A stretch of 39,481 bases of DNA from Thermoanaerobaculia bacterium (GCA_027069135.1 JALXFE010000491.1:1-39481); one strand, 5' to 3'. Positions 7,702 to 18,280 are shown, counted from the first letter of the stretch. Made by a program: numbers and translations. The notes: generated by a model not told the origin, from the sequence alone.

Positions 7702-10700
7702 CAGGCTTTCCTTTCGTCGTCGAGCTCTGTGGCCGCCAAGAGGCGCCGCAGGGGGGCGATGAAGCCCTCCACGGTTCCTCGCCGGAGAATCGAAAAATGG
7801 TCCGCCTCCACGTCGTGGACCTCAAGCTTAGCCACCAGAGGCCTCCAACGCTCGGCGAGATCACCGAAGGCCCGGTGGTTGGCCGAGGCTCGGATCAGCA
7901 AGGCGTCGAGATCAGCGGGAGCCGCCGAATAGCCCCGAAAGGCTTCCACATTGGTTCGGAATACCTGAAAGAGGCGGGGCAGATCAAGATCGGCAAGATA
8001 AGGCACTGCAGCTCGAATACGATCCACGAGGGGGCCCTTGAGGGCCGCCTCCGGATCGGAGTCTTTCGGCCCGAGGGAGAGGTCGTCGAGCGACAGATCG
8101 AATTGTCGCAGGAAGGGCCGCAAGAGCGATGTGTGGGAGCTCGACGCCCCGGGATTCTCCTCGTCGGAGCGGGTATCCGCGGGCCAGGAGTCGATCAGCA
8201 GAAGTGGGGCGACGGTCTCTCCCTCCTCTTTTAGTCTTCGGCCCATCTCGAAAGCGATCACCCCACCCAAGGACCAGCCACCCAAGAAGTAGGGTCCGTG
8301 AGGCCGAACGGTTCGCAGATCCTCGATGTAGGAACAAGCTAGCTTCGCGAAGTTGCCCGACGTCGGCGGATGCTCCTTCAACCCTCGGGCCTGCATCCCG
8401 TACACGGCTCGCTGGGGGGCCAGTGCTTTCACCAATTCGAGATAGCAGAAGACCGTACCGCTGACCGGGTGGATCAGGAACAGCGGCGCCGCCTGCGTTC
8501 CTTGAGATCGCGGAGAGAGCCATTGGAGGGTCGTGGGCGTCGACCCACCGAGCGCGAAAGGATCGGTGACCGCCGGAGATCTCAGAACCCCGGACGTCGG
8601 GCCAGGATCCTGGGCGATGGCCTTTCGGACCTCTTCTGCGAGGCCCTTGAGGGTGGGCGTCTCGAAGACGCTGCGCAACGGTAGATCGATTCCGACGGCC
8701 TCCTCTATTCCGGACAAGAGCCGGGCGGCGAGAAGGGAATGGCCTCCCAGATCGAAGAAATGATCCTTGCGACCGATCCGTGGGACCTTCAGCAGGCTTG
8801 CCCAGAGGGTTGCCAGGAGCTCTTCTATCCCTTCTCGGGGTGGCTCGAAGACCGCTTCGCGGCCTTTGCGGATGGGGGGCAGAGCGGCGCGGTCGATCTT
8901 GCCGGAGGAGGTCTTGGAAAAGTCGTCGAGGCGGAGCCAGCCCGTCGGTTGCATCGAGTCCGGGAGCCGGTCGGCGAGGGCGCTCCGAAGCTCTTCCTCG
9001 GATACCAAAGCGCCGGGCTCGCGCCGCCAATAGGCCCCGAGCCAGCGGCCGAGTCCTTCCCCGAAGTCCGCGACAACGGCCTCAAGCACTCCCGGTTGGC
9101 CTATGAGCACGGCTTCCACTTCACCCAACTCGATGCGGAAGCCGCGGATCTTGACCTGGCGATCGAGGCGGCCTTGAAAATCCAGCTCTCCGCCGGATCG
9201 TTGGCTGACCCGATCGCCGGTGCGGTACAGCCGATCGCCGGGCTGTCGGGCGAAGGGGTGGGGCACGAAACGAGACGCGGTCAGGGCCGGCCGGCGCAGG
9301 TATCCCCGGGCCAACCCCGCGCCGCCGATGCAGAGCTCGCCGGAGCTGCCCAGGGGACGAGGTTCGAGATCTTGGTCCAAGACCAGGGCCTGGACCCCGT
9401 CGATGGGGCGACCGATACCCGGGGGGCGGCTGATCTCGGAGTCGTCGGAAGCGGCGACGGGGACCACCGCGCCGGTGGCTTGCACCGTGCCCTCCGTCGG
9501 ACCATAGTGATTCAGCAGCTCGAAGGGTAGGCCGGCGGGGCGGAAGAAGCGCAGAGCCTCGCCGGCCGCGTGGAGCTTTTTCAAGGGGGTGTCCGGGGGC
9601 CAGGAAAGCTCCAGGAGCAGCTCCGCCATGGGGGTCGGCACGAAGCAGTGGGTCATGCGTTCCGTCAGCAGCCAAGCCTGAAGTTTCCGGGGGGTGCCGC
9701 GGGTGGCGGGTGGTGGAATATGGACCGAAGAGCCCGCCGCCAGGTAGGGCCAGAGTTCCCACACGGAAGCGTCGAAGGCCTGGCCGGCGAGCCGGGAGGC
9801 GCGGTCCCCGGGACCTTCTCCCCACCGGCGATGGTGCCATCTCAGGAGATTTGCCAGACCCCCATGATGGAGGGCGACCCCCTTCGGCTGGCCCGTCGAG
9901 CCGGAGGTGTAGATGACGTAGGCCAAGGCCTGTGGCGAAAGGTTCGGCAGGGGAAGAGGAGGGTGGAGCTCCAGATGCGCCTCGATGTCCCGATCCAGAT
10001 CGAGGATCGGTGGAGAGATCTTCTCGCTCCCGGAGCTCTTGGCTTCGAGGGTTTCCTCGCAGATCACCAAGGCCGGCTGAGCGTCTTCCAAGACGTAGCT
10101 CCTGCGAGCCTCCGGCCAGGCCGGATCGAGGGGCAGGTAGGCGGCCCCGGCTCGCAGGATTCCCAGCAGCACCGCCACCTCCCGTGGAGAGCGGCGTAGT
10201 AGCACTGCGACGAGGCTTCCGGTCCCGACGCCCCGATGGCGAAAGAATGCCGCCAAACGACCGGAGCGCTCCTCGAGGTCCCGGTAGGACCAACGCTCCC
10301 GTCCGGCGGCCAGGGCGAGAGCCTCCGGTGCCTTCCGGGCCCGTCGGGCGATGAGCTGGGGGAGGCTTTCGAAAGGGCGGACCGGGAGCTGTGTATCATT
10401 CCATTCCACGGTGAGTTGGTGTCGCTGGGCAGGCGGCAGCACAGCCAGCTTTTCGATGGGCTCCTCGGGCCGATCCGGGGCTTCCCCCAGGATGTCCCGG
10501 AAGATCTCGACCCAGCGTTGGACGGTGGATGGGTCGAAGAGGTCCCTTCGAAACTCCACCGAGCCGGCCAGCCCCCGGTCCCGGATTTGCAAGGAGATTC
10601 CCAGATCGGCTTTGGTGGTCTTTGTAGGTAGGTTCTTCTGGTGGAGCTCGAGGCCGATCATGTGCAATCGGGTCACCTTTTCCGCCTGAAGGGCGAAGGA

Positions 10701-13700
10701 GGTTTGAAAGATAGGGCTATGCCCGATGCTCCGCTCCGGTTCGAGTTCCTGCACCAGAACATCGAAGGGCAGGTCTGAGTCCTCGAGGGCCGTCAACACC
10801 TCTTCGCGGGTCCGCCGCAGGTGATGACGGAAACCTTCCTTCTTGCGGTTTCGGAGGCGCAAGGGCAGGACATTGACGAAAAGGCCGAGAATTCCCTCCC
10901 ACTCCTGCCGGTCACGGCCGGCCACGGGGCTGGCAATCACCAAATCCTCCTGTCCGCTGAGGCGGGAGAGAAGGACCGCGTAGGCGGTGAGGGTCACCAT
11001 GTAGAGGGTGGATCGCTCCTCCGCTGCCAACCGTTTCAATCCTTCCGTGAGCCTCTGCGAGAGGTCAAAGGACACAAAGCCCCCTCGAGTCGTCTGGAGT
11101 TTCGGTCGAGGTCGGTCGGTGGGCAGCTCCAGGAGGGGGGGAGCTCCGGCCAACCGCCGCTTCCATCGCCGCAACTTGGCTCGCATCTGCGGGCTCTTTA
11201 GAGCTTGACGTTGCCAGCGAGCAAAGTCGCTGTAGCGGGCAGGCTCTGGAGCAGGGTTAGGGGCAGGGTCGTCGAATTGACGGTTGTATTGGGATCCGAG
11301 ATCGGCCATGAGGAGCCCCACGGACCAGGCGTCAGAGATCATGTGATGCTGGGTCAGGACCAGGCGGTACCGTGGCGTCTTCCCGGCAGGTTGGTGCAAG
11401 AGCAAGGATCGCAGGAGGGGCCCTTCTTCGAGGTCGAAGCTGCGACGGGACTCGAGCCGGCTGAGACGATCCGTTTCCCTTTCGGCCCAGCGGGGGCTCA
11501 GCGCGCGCAGGTCGATCCGGAACAGAGACAGAGGTCGATCCCGGAGCCGCAGCACCGGACGCCCGCGATGGCTGGGAAAGGTGTTCCGCAGTACCTCGTG
11601 GCGAGAGCTCAATGCTCTGAGGGCAGCCTCCAGGAACGGGATGGAGAGTTCGCCGTCGAGGTCGAGCTGGGAAGCGATGTTGTAGGTCGCCGTTCCGGGC
11701 TGCAGGCGCTCCACGAACCACAGGCGCTCCTGGGAGAAGGATAAGGGGAGCTGTGTTGAGTCTGCTTCCTCCTCGACGCTGGAAATCCTCTCGAGCTCCC
11801 CCCGAAACTGCTCAATCTCCTGCGCCAGCCGTTCCACCGTCGGCGCTTCGAAGATAGCTCTCAAGGGGAGGTGTACCGCGAAGGCCTCCCGGATCCTCGA
11901 GACCAAGCGGGTGGCCAGTAAAGAATGGCCCCCGAGGGCGAAGAAATCGTCCCTTCGGCCCACCCGTGGGACATCCAGAAGCTCCTCCCAAAGGCCCGCC
12001 AACCGCGACTCTTCCCCAGCTCGGGGGGCTTCGAAGTGAGTGAAGGCGGCCCGCTCCAGGGGGGGGAGGGCGTTGCGGTCGACCTTGCCGGAAGTCGTCA
12101 GCGGGAAGGTCTCGAGGCGTCTCCAGGCCGAGGGCTGCATGTAGTCCGGCAGGCGGGAGGAGAGGCGTTCCCTCAGGTCTTCCTCCGCGACCGTAGCGCC
12201 GGCCTCCCGGACCCAAAAGGCCCCGAGCCAACGGCCGTCCCCGACGCCAAAGTCCTGGACGGCGGCCTCCCGAACTCCCGGGATGAGCCGCAAGACCTCC
12301 TCGATCTCTCCCAACTCGATGCGGAAACCGCGGATCTTGACCTGATGGTCGATGCGGCCGACGAATTGCACGCATCCGTCGGCTCGCTGTCGGGCCAGGT
12401 CTCCGCTGCGGTAGAGGCGAGCTCCTGGCGCCTCGCAGAACGGGTCCGGAACGAAGCTCTCGGCGGTGCGGCGGGGCCGGTTCAAATATCCCCGGGCCAC
12501 GGTCCGAGATCCACCGATACACAACTCCGCCGTGATTCCCATGGGCACCGGCTGTAAGGTGCGGTCCAGGAGGTAGATGCGCGCCTGGGCCGTCGGCCCA
12601 CCGATGGGCAGGGAGCCCCCGTCCCAATGCGCGACAGCGGGCCAGGAGGTTACCGAGATCGTGGTCTCCGTCGGCCCGTAGCGGTTCAACAAGCGGGCGT
12701 CGAGGCGCTGGAAGAAGAGGTCCGGAAGCTCCACCGGCACCGTCTCCCCACCGGTGATGACCGTTCGCAGATGGGATAGGTCGGCGAATTTGTCCCGATC
12801 CAGAAGAACCTGCAGCAGCGTCGGCGGGAAGGACGCCTGGGTGATGTCTTCCTCGGCCATCAGGCGCAGGAGGTAGTCCGCATCCTGCTGGCCGCCGGGC
12901 CTCGCCAGGACGACGCGTCCCCCGGAAACCAAGGGGCCCAGGATCTCGAGAATCGAGACGTCGAAGGTCAGGGCGGTCTTGTGGAGGAAGGCGTCCCCCG
13001 GGCCCAAATCCCGTAGCGCGGCATAGCGCAGTCGATTGGCGAGGCAGGCCTGAGACACCAAGACCCCTTTCGGTCGGCCGGTGGAGCCGGAGGTATAGAT
13101 GAGATAGGCAGCGCTCTTCGGGATCGGGATCCGCGGCAAGGGAGCCGGGTCCGGGACGGTCTTCTCCGAGCCCTTCTCAGATAGGAATAGCGGTGCCGGG
13201 GCGTCTTGCCAACCCGCCGTCGCCCGCTCCCAACGTTGCCTCGAGGCCTTGCCGACCAGGGCGGCGACGGCGCCGGAATCCCCGAGCATGAAGCGGATGC
13301 GCTCGGCGGGGCTCGCCGGGTCGAGGGGAAGGTAGGCGCCACCGGCCCGCAGCACGCCCAGGAGGGCCAGGACCATCTCGAAGGAGCGTTCGACGAAAAG
13401 GGCGACGATGGACTCCGGGCCGATCCCCTGCTGGCACAGCACCCCGGCGAGCCTTCGGGAACGTTGCTCCAGCTCACGGTAGCTCAAGGACCGCCCTTCG
13501 AAACGCAGGGCCACGGCTTCGGGGCACCGCCGGACCTGGCGGAGGAATTGCTCGTGGGCGAGGAGGCGAGCGCGATAGACCGGGCGGGGCTCGGTCCACT
13601 CCGTGAGCAGTTGGTGACGCTCCGGCGCCGTCAAGAGGGGGAGATCGCAGATCGCCGTCTTCGGCTCCTCGAGGAGCCCGGCCAAAAGACAGCGCCATTG

Positions 13701-16700
13701 GTGGTCCCAGCGCTGGAGGGTCGTCGTATCGAAGAGAGCCTTCTGGTAGACCCAATGGAAGACGAAGGCGCCCGATGCGGCGGTCGACTCCGATGCGGCG
13801 AGGGAGAGATCGAATTTAGAGATCCCTGTCTCCACCGCCACGAGGGAGGTCTCGAGGCCGCTCATGGAAGGGGGCGCCAGGGGTGCGTTCTGGAGGAGAA
13901 ACATCACCTGAAAGAGGGGAGTCCTCGCCAGGCTCCGGCGGGGGGCGAGCTCCTCGACGATGCGCTCGAAGGGCAGATCCTGATGAGCCAGGGCGTCGAG
14001 GGTTCTCTGGCGCACCCTCGCCGCATGCTCTTCGAAGGGGAGCTCGCCGGACACCTCGGCCCGCAGCGTCAGGGTGTTGACGAAGAAGCCGACCAGTCCC
14101 TCGAGGTCCCTGTGGGAGCGCCCCGCCGTCGGTGTGCCCAGAGCGAAAGCCGCCGTCCCGGTCAGGCGATAGAGGAAGACCTCGAAGGCCGCCCGTAGCA
14201 TCATGAAGATCGTCAACCCCGCCTGCTGAGCGAGGGCTCGGATCTGGAGGGAGGGCTCGAGCCCCAGCTCCCGGCGGTAGCGCCCCCCCCGGAGATTTCG
14301 CACCGGCGGGCGGGGTCGGTCCCCGGGAAGCTCGAGGCTGCCGAGATCCGCGAGATGCTCTTTCCAGAACGCGAGCTGGCGCCGCTCCGGCTCTCCCTCC
14401 AACCAACGGCGCTGCCAGCTAGCGAAATCCGCGTATTGAATCCTCAGCTCCGGAAGTTCCGGGGTGCGGCCCGCGGCCAGCTCGCTGTAGAGGGTTCCGA
14501 GCTCCCGCAGGAGGACGCCCAGAGACCAACCGTCGGCAATGATGTGGTGGAGGGTCAGGAGGAAGAGATGCTCCTCGTCCCGGGTCGGGCTGTGGGCCGT
14601 TTGACGTAGCAGCATGGGGCAGACCAAGGGGCCGGTGGCCAAGGGCATGGGACGGCTGGCAGCCCTCTGCGCCAGGCACGAGCTTTCTCGATTGCCGGCC
14701 TCCGGGGCCAGGGCCGCGAGGTCGACCACCGGCAGGGAGACCTCCTGCGCCGGGAGGATCCGCTGGACCGGCTGATCACCGGGAGCCGGGAAGAGGGTCC
14801 TCAGGGCCTCGTGGCGTCGGACCAAACGCGTCCAGGCGTCGAGGAGCAACCCAACCTGCAGAGGTCCCTCGAAGCGTACCGCGACGGGAACCCCATAGGC
14901 CGCCGGGTTCGACTCCAGGCGATCCACCAACCACAATCTTTGCTGAGAGAAGGAGATCTCAAGATCCCCGCCACGGGGGAGTCGCTCGATGGGAGCCAAC
15001 GGTCGCTCGACGGTGGCGAGCTCCCGTCCCAACTCCGCCGCCAGCCCCGCCACGGTCGGTTGATGGAAGAGCCGGTCCAGCGGGAGCTGAGAACCGAGGG
15101 CGACCTCCAGGCGAGTCATCAGTCGGCCGGCGAGGAGCGAGTGACCGCCGAGGGCGAAAAAGTCTCCATGAGCCCCCACTGGGTTGACGCCGAGGATCTC
15201 GCCGAAGAGCTCCGCCACCACCTGCTCCAAGGCGTCCCGGGGCTCGACGAACTCCGCCGCGGGCTGGGCGGAAGGAAGATCGAGGGCCTCGAGGGCCGTT
15301 CGATCGACTTTGCCGTTGAGGCTCAGGGGGAGGCTTTCGACGACCAGATAATCATCCGGAACCATAGGGGCGGGGAGCCTCTTGCTCAGCTCCTCGCCGA
15401 GCCAGGTCTCTGACATCTCCTGGCCCTCCTCCCAGGCGAGGTAGGCCACCAGCCGGCCTTTGCGAGCCAGGACGCAGCATTCGCGAACGCCGGGGAGGGC
15501 TCCGAGAAGGTGGATGATCTCCCCGAGCTCGATGCGGAAGCCACGGATCTTGATTTGAGAATCTAGGCGGCCTTCGATCTCCAGGCTGCCGTGGGAGTTC
15601 CAGCGGACCCGGTCCCCGGTGCGGTAGAGGCGCTCCCCGGGGATTTTGCTCCGGGGGTGGGGGACGAAGCTCTGAGCCGTTCGGGAGGGAAGCCCCAGGT
15701 AGCCGCGGGCGAGGCCTTCTCCCGCCAGACAGAGCTCGCCAAAGACCTCCCTGGGAAGGGGCTCCAGGCAGCGGTCGAGAACCAGGATTTCGGTGCCGCC
15801 CACCGCTCGGCCGATGCCCGGAATTCCGGGATTTCCTGGGCGCGTGAGCTCCCATGTGGAGTAAACGGTGCTCTCCGTCGGTCCATAGCAATTGTAGAGA
15901 GGGAAGGGCAGGCTCGTTTTCGGATGATGGAGGAGGCGGTCCCCGGCGGTGACGACGCAGCGCAGCCGGAGGTCCTCGAGCAGTGGGCTTTCGGCGCTTC
16001 CGTAGCCGGAGGTCTTCTCCAGGAGGGCGTTGGCGAAGGGTGTGGGAAGAAAGGCGTGAGTGATGCGTTGGAGGCGGAAGCTGGCCATGATCTGGCGAAG
16101 GCCGGAGAGCGCATCCGCGGGGGGGACGAAGAGACAAGCACCGGCGGCTAAGGCCGTCCAGATCTCCCACGCGGAGACGTCGAAACCGACTCCCGCGATG
16201 AGGGTGCAGCGATCCTGGGGGGAGATCTTGGACCTGCGGCAATACCACTGCACCAGACGCAGCATCCCACCGTGGGATAGGAGGGTGCCTTTGGGCCGTC
16301 CGGTGGAGCCGGAGGTGTAGATCACGTAGGCAAGGTTGGAACGGGTGACCTCGGGCGGCGGTGCCGGTTCCGAGGCTTCACGAGCCGCCACCAGGGCGGC
16401 CATGTCCAGGGCCTCGAAGGGAATCCGGGCTTCACTTAGCATTCCGGCATGCGCGGCGTCACTGAGGAGCACCGGTGCGGCGGCGTCTCGAATCATGAAG
16501 CGCAGGCGTTCCGGCGGATTCCGGGGATCGAGGGGCAGGTAGGCACCACCGGTCTTCAGAGTCCCCAGGATCGCGGCCAGCAGCTCCGCCGAGGGTCCGA
16601 GGCAAAGGGCGACCACGGTCTCCGGGCCGATCCCCTGCCGGAGAAGGCGGGAAGCCACGACGGACGCCGCGTGGTCCAGCTGCCGGTAACTCCAGGAGGT

Positions 16701-18266
16701 ACCGGCAGCACTCACGATCGCTGGAGCATCCCTCTTTTTCAGAACCTGGGCGTCGAAGAGCTCGGCCAAGGTTTCGAATTCGAGAGGCCGCGGGGTCTCG
16801 GCAGGGCGGACCCACTCGGTGAGGATCTGATGCCTCTCCTGCGGGCTCGGAGCCGTCGCCTGGTCCAAAGAGCCTTGGGGGCTTCGAGCGACATGCCGAA
16901 GGAGCCCCTCGAGGCGAGCTCCGAGACGGGCGATGGTGGTCGCGCAAAAAAGCTCCGGTGAGTAGAGGATGTGTGCCCGGAGGCCGCCGCTTTCCTCTTC
17001 GAAAGAGATCGCCAAGTCTTGGTCCGTACCGGTACCGCGGACCAACTCCGGTCGTATCGGATCGAGCCCGGAGAAAACGAGCGGTTCCTGAGGGGCATTC
17101 TGGAAGGCCAGGGTGGTGCGAAAGAGCGGCGCCAGCTCCTGACTTCGTTCCGGCTGAAGCTCCTGCACGACCCGAGCGAAGGGAGACCTTGAATGCGACA
17201 GCCCGTTGAGGACGCTCCGGATCGTCCGTCTCGTGACGTCTTCGAGGGTGGCCTTCCCGGGGAGGTGGAGCCGCAATGCCAGGGTGTTGACGAAGCAGCC
17301 GATGACCTCTTCCAGCTGTGCCTCGGGACGATTGGCGATGGCGGTGCCGACCACAAGGTCGTCCTGGCCCGCCATGCGGCCGAGGAGCCCACCCCAGGCC
17401 GCCAGGAGGACGGCGAAGAGGCTGCCGCCGGCCTCTCGGGCCCGGCGATCCAGCAGCTCCCGGAGCCGTGCCGGCAGGAGGATCTCGAGCATGCCGGCCC
17501 GTGAGCTGATCCCCGGTCGCCGAGGGAAGTCCGTGGGGAGATCCAGGGGTTCGATCCCCATCAGGTGCTCGCGCCAATACTCCAGATCGTGGGGCGGCCT
17601 CGGGTGATCTCGCTGCCAAACGGCGAAGTCTCCGAATTGCAGGGGAAGCCCCCCGCCGGGTTCGGGGTTTCCCGAAGAGGCGTTGCCGTAGGCTGCGGAG
17701 AGCTCCTGAAAGAAGATCCCGAAGGACCAACCGTCAAAGACCAGGTGGTGAAAGTTCAGGATCAACTCGTGGTCGGTCTCCGAGCGCCGAAGGAACCAGC
17801 AGCGGAAAGGCCGGCCCGCGGCCAGATCCATTCTGCGGGCCGCCTCCCGCTGCCGTAGCCGATGCCCCTCCCGCCGGCCTGTGGCCGGGGGAAGCCCCGA
17901 GACATCCACCAGGGCTGGTAGTACCGGGGTGGCCGGCTGTGGGGTCTGAGTCGGTGTGCCCCCCACCGACCGAAAGGCCATTCGCAGGGCCTCGTGGCGA
18001 CGGAGAGTCTCGCTTAAGGCCTGGGCGAGAGCTCGAAGCTCGACGGGGCCCACCAAGGGCAGAGCCCGGCAGATGTTGAGGAAAGCCGACTCCGGGAGCC
18101 GCTGTTGGAGAAAGTAGAGCCTCTCCTGAGCCTCCGTGAGGGGCACGACGACAGAGGGAGGCCGCCGCGGAATCCCTACCGTCTTATTGACCTGTCCGAG
18201 GGCCTGCCGCATCCGGCGGCGTAGGAGCTGCCGGCGGTCGATTCCCGATTCCTGTCGTGTGCTCAA
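7701..18266 (-). CDS. Non-ribosomal peptide synthetase NRPS2: C-A-T-C-A-T-C-A-T-TE
   Basis: About 3521 residues, modules 3-5 plus release. C domains have HHLVFDGW (about residue 172), HHIIADGW (about 1240) and HHMISDAW (about 2307; the motif Gly is Ala). A domains have YTSGSTG loops at about 650, 1723 and 2785 and the A10 Lys in SGK/NGK-x-DR. T domains have GGHSL at about 1040, 2114 and 3175. The thioesterase has GWSLGG (Ser about 3332), a downstream LLLIDS Asp and an EADHF His. By alignment to GrsA, codes are DVWFVACVYK (A3), DVLSIGRISK (A4, with Leu instead of the usual Trp at 239) and DAWFHAHVQK (A5); none matches a code I know. No epimerase, methyltransferase or ketosynthase is present. 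The frame opens at ATG 18329 inside NRPS1, but TTG 18266 has AGGAG eight bases upstream and starts 28 bases after the NRPS1 stop. TE release may be hydrolytic or cyclising. Confidence 0.95.
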   Translation of the reverse strand: MSTRQESGIDRRQLLRRRMRQALGQVNKTVGIPRRPPSVVVPLTEAQERLYFLQQRLPESAFLNICRALPLVGPVELRALAQALSETLRRHEALRMAFRSVGGTPTQTPQPATPVLPALVDVSGLPPATGRREGHRLRQREAARRMDLAAGRPFRCWFLRRSETDHELILNFHHLVFDGWSFGIFFQELSAAYGNASSGNPEPGGGLPLQFGDFAVWQRDHPRPPHDLEYWREHLMGIEPLDLPTDFPRRPGISSRAGMLEILLPARLRELLDRRAREAGGSLFAVLLAAWGGLLGRMAGQDDLVVGTAIANRPEAQLEEVIGCFVNTLALRLHLPGKATLEDVTRRTIRSVLNGLSHSRSPFARVVQELQPERSQELAPLFRTTLAFQNAPQEPLVFSGLDPIRPELVRGTGTDQDLAISFEEESGGLRAHILYSPELFCATTIARLGARLEGLLRHVARSPQGSLDQATAPSPQERHQILTEWVRPAETPRPLEFETLAELFDAQVLKKRDAPAIVSAAGTSWSYRQLDHAASVVASRLLRQGIGPETVVALCLGPSAELLAAILGTLKTGGAYLPLDPRNPPERLRFMIRDAAAPVLLSDAAHAGMLSEARIPFEALDMAALVAAREASEPAPPPEVTRSNLAYVIYTSGSTGRPKGTLLSHGGMLRLVQWYCRRSKISPQDRCTLIAGVGFDVSAWEIWTALAAGACLFVPPADALSGLRQIMASFRLQRITHAFLPTPFANALLEKTSGYGSAESPLLEDLRLRCVVTAGDRLLHHPKTSLPFPLYNCYGPTESTVYSTWELTRPGNPGIPGIGRAVGGTEILVLDRCLEPLPREVFGELCLAGEGLARGYLGLPSRTAQSFVPHPRSKIPGERLYRTGDRVRWNSHGSLEIEGRLDSQIKIRGFRIELGEIIHLLGALPGVRECCVLARKGRLVAYLAWEEGQEMSETWLGEELSKRLPAPMVPDDYLVVESLPLSLNGKVDRTALEALDLPSAQPAAEFVEPRDALEQVVAELFGEILGVNPVGAHGDFFALGGHSLLAGRLMTRLEVALGSQLPLDRLFHQPTVAGLAAELGRELATVERPLAPIERLPRGGDLEISFSQQRLWLVDRLESNPAAYGVPVAVRFEGPLQVGLLLDAWTRLVRRHEALRTLFPAPGDQPVQRILPAQEVSLPVVDLAALAPEAGNRESSCLAQRAASRPMPLATGPLVCPMLLRQTAHSPTRDEEHLFLLTLHHIIADGWSLGVLLRELGTLYSELAAGRTPELPELRIQYADFASWQRRWLEGEPERRQLAFWKEHLADLGSLELPGDRPRPPVRNLRGGRYRRELGLEPSLQIRALAQQAGLTIFMMLRAAFEVFLYRLTGTAAFALGTPTAGRSHRDLEGLVGFFVNTLTLRAEVSGELPFEEHAARVRQRTLDALAHQDLPFERIVEELAPRRSLARTPLFQVMFLLQNAPLAPPSMSGLETSLVAVETGISKFDLSLAASESTAASGAFVFHWVYQKALFDTTTLQRWDHQWRCLLAGLLEEPKTAICDLPLLTAPERHQLLTEWTEPRPVYRARLLAHEQFLRQVRRCPEAVALRFEGRSLSYRELEQRSRRLAGVLCQQGIGPESIVALFVERSFEMVLALLGVLRAGGAYLPLDPASPAERIRFMLGDSGAVAALVGKASRQRWERATAGWQDAPAPLFLSEKGSEKTVPDPAPLPRIPIPKSAAYLIYTSGSTGRPKGVLVSQACLANRLRYAALRDLGPGDAFLHKTALTFDVSILEILGPLVSGGRVVLARPGGQQDADYLLRLMAEEDITQASFPPTLLQVLLDRDKFADLSHLRTVITGGETVPVELPDLFFQRLDARLLNRYGPTETTISVTSWPAVAHWDGGSLPIGGPTAQARIYLLDRTLQPVPMGITAELCIGGSRTVARGYLNRPRRTAESFVPDPFCEAPGARLYRSGDLARQRADGCVQFVGRIDHQVKIRGFRIELGEIEEVLRLIPGVREAAVQDFGVGDGRWLGAFWVREAGATVAEEDLRERLSSRLPDYMQPSAWRRLETFPLTTSGKVDRNALPPLERAAFTHFEAPRAGEESRLAGLWEELLDVPRVGRRDDFFALGGHSLLATRLVSRIREAFAVHLPLRAIFEAPTVERLAQEIEQFRGELERISSVEEEADSTQLPLSFSQERLWFVERLQPGTATYNIASQLDLDGELSIPFLEAALRALSSRHEVLRNTFPSHRGRPVLRLRDRPLSLFRIDLRALSPRWAERETDRLSRLESRRSFDLEEGPLLRSLLLHQPAGKTPRYRLVLTQHHMISDAWSVGLLMADLGSQYNRQFDDPAPNPAPEPARYSDFARWQRQALKSPQMRAKLRRWKRRLAGAPPLLELPTDRPRPKLQTTRGGFVSFDLSQRLTEGLKRLAAEERSTLYMVTLTAYAVLLSRLSGQEDLVIASPVAGRDRQEWEGILGLFVNVLPLRLRNRKKEGFRHHLRRTREEVLTALEDSDLPFDVLVQELEPERSIGHSPIFQTSFALQAEKVTRLHMIGLELHQKNLPTKTTKADLGISLQIRDRGLAGSVEFRRDLFDPSTVQRWVEIFRDILGEAPDRPEEPIEKLAVLPPAQRHQLTVEWNDTQLPVRPFESLPQLIARRARKAPEALALAAGRERWSYRDLEERSGRLAAFFRHRGVGTGSLVAVLLRRSPREVAVLLGILRAGAAYLPLDPAWPEARRSYVLEDAQPALVICEETLEAKSSGSEKISPPILDLDRDIEAHLELHPPLPLPNLSPQALAYVIYTSGSTGQPKGVALHHGGLANLLRWHHRRWGEGPGDRASRLAGQAFDASVWELWPYLAAGSSVHIPPPATRGTPRKLQAWLLTERMTHCFVPTPMAELLLELSWPPDTPLKKLHAAGEALRFFRPAGLPFELLNHYGPTEGTVQATGAVVPVAASDDSEISRPPGIGRPIDGVQALVLDQDLEPRPLGSSGELCIGGAGLARGYLRRPALTASRFVPHPFARQPGDRLYRTGDRVSQRSGGELDFQGRLDRQVKIRGFRIELGEVEAVLIGQPGVLEAVVADFGEGLGRWLGAYWRREPGALVSEEELRSALADRLPDSMQPTGWLRLDDFSKTSSGKIDRAALPPIRKGREAVFEPPREGIEELLATLWASLLKVPRIGRKDHFFDLGGHSLLAARLLSGIEEAVGIDLPLRSVFETPTLKGLAEEVRKAIAQDPGPTSGVLRSPAVTDPFALGGSTPTTLQWLSPRSQGTQAAPLFLIHPVSGTVFCYLELVKALAPQRAVYGMQARGLKEHPPTSGNFAKLACSYIEDLRTVRPHGPYFLGGWSLGGVIAFEMGRRLKEEGETVAPLLLIDSWPADTRSDEENPGASSSHTSLLRPFLRQFDLSLDDLSLGPKDSDPEAALKGPLVDRIRAAVPYLADLDLPRLFQVFRTNVEAFRGYSAAPADLDALLIRASANHRAFGDLAERWRPLVAKLEVHDVEADHFSILRRGTVEGFIAPLRRLLAATELDDERKA

Positions 18267-18274
18267 GGAGCGAA

Positions 18275-18280
18275 CTCCTG
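18275..18280 (-). promoter_or_regulatory. Ribosome binding site supporting TTG start of NRPS2
   Basis: CAGGAG on the minus strand, eight bases before the TTG at 18266 and located between the NRPS1 stop and NRPS2 start. The upstream in-frame ATG at 18329 has no comparable site. Confidence 0.6.

Noticed and set aside
13206-14198. Long plus-strand open frames antisense to the NRPS genes
   Set aside because: They are high-GC shadows of the synthetase coding frames with repetitive Gly/Glu/Arg-rich translations and no domains.
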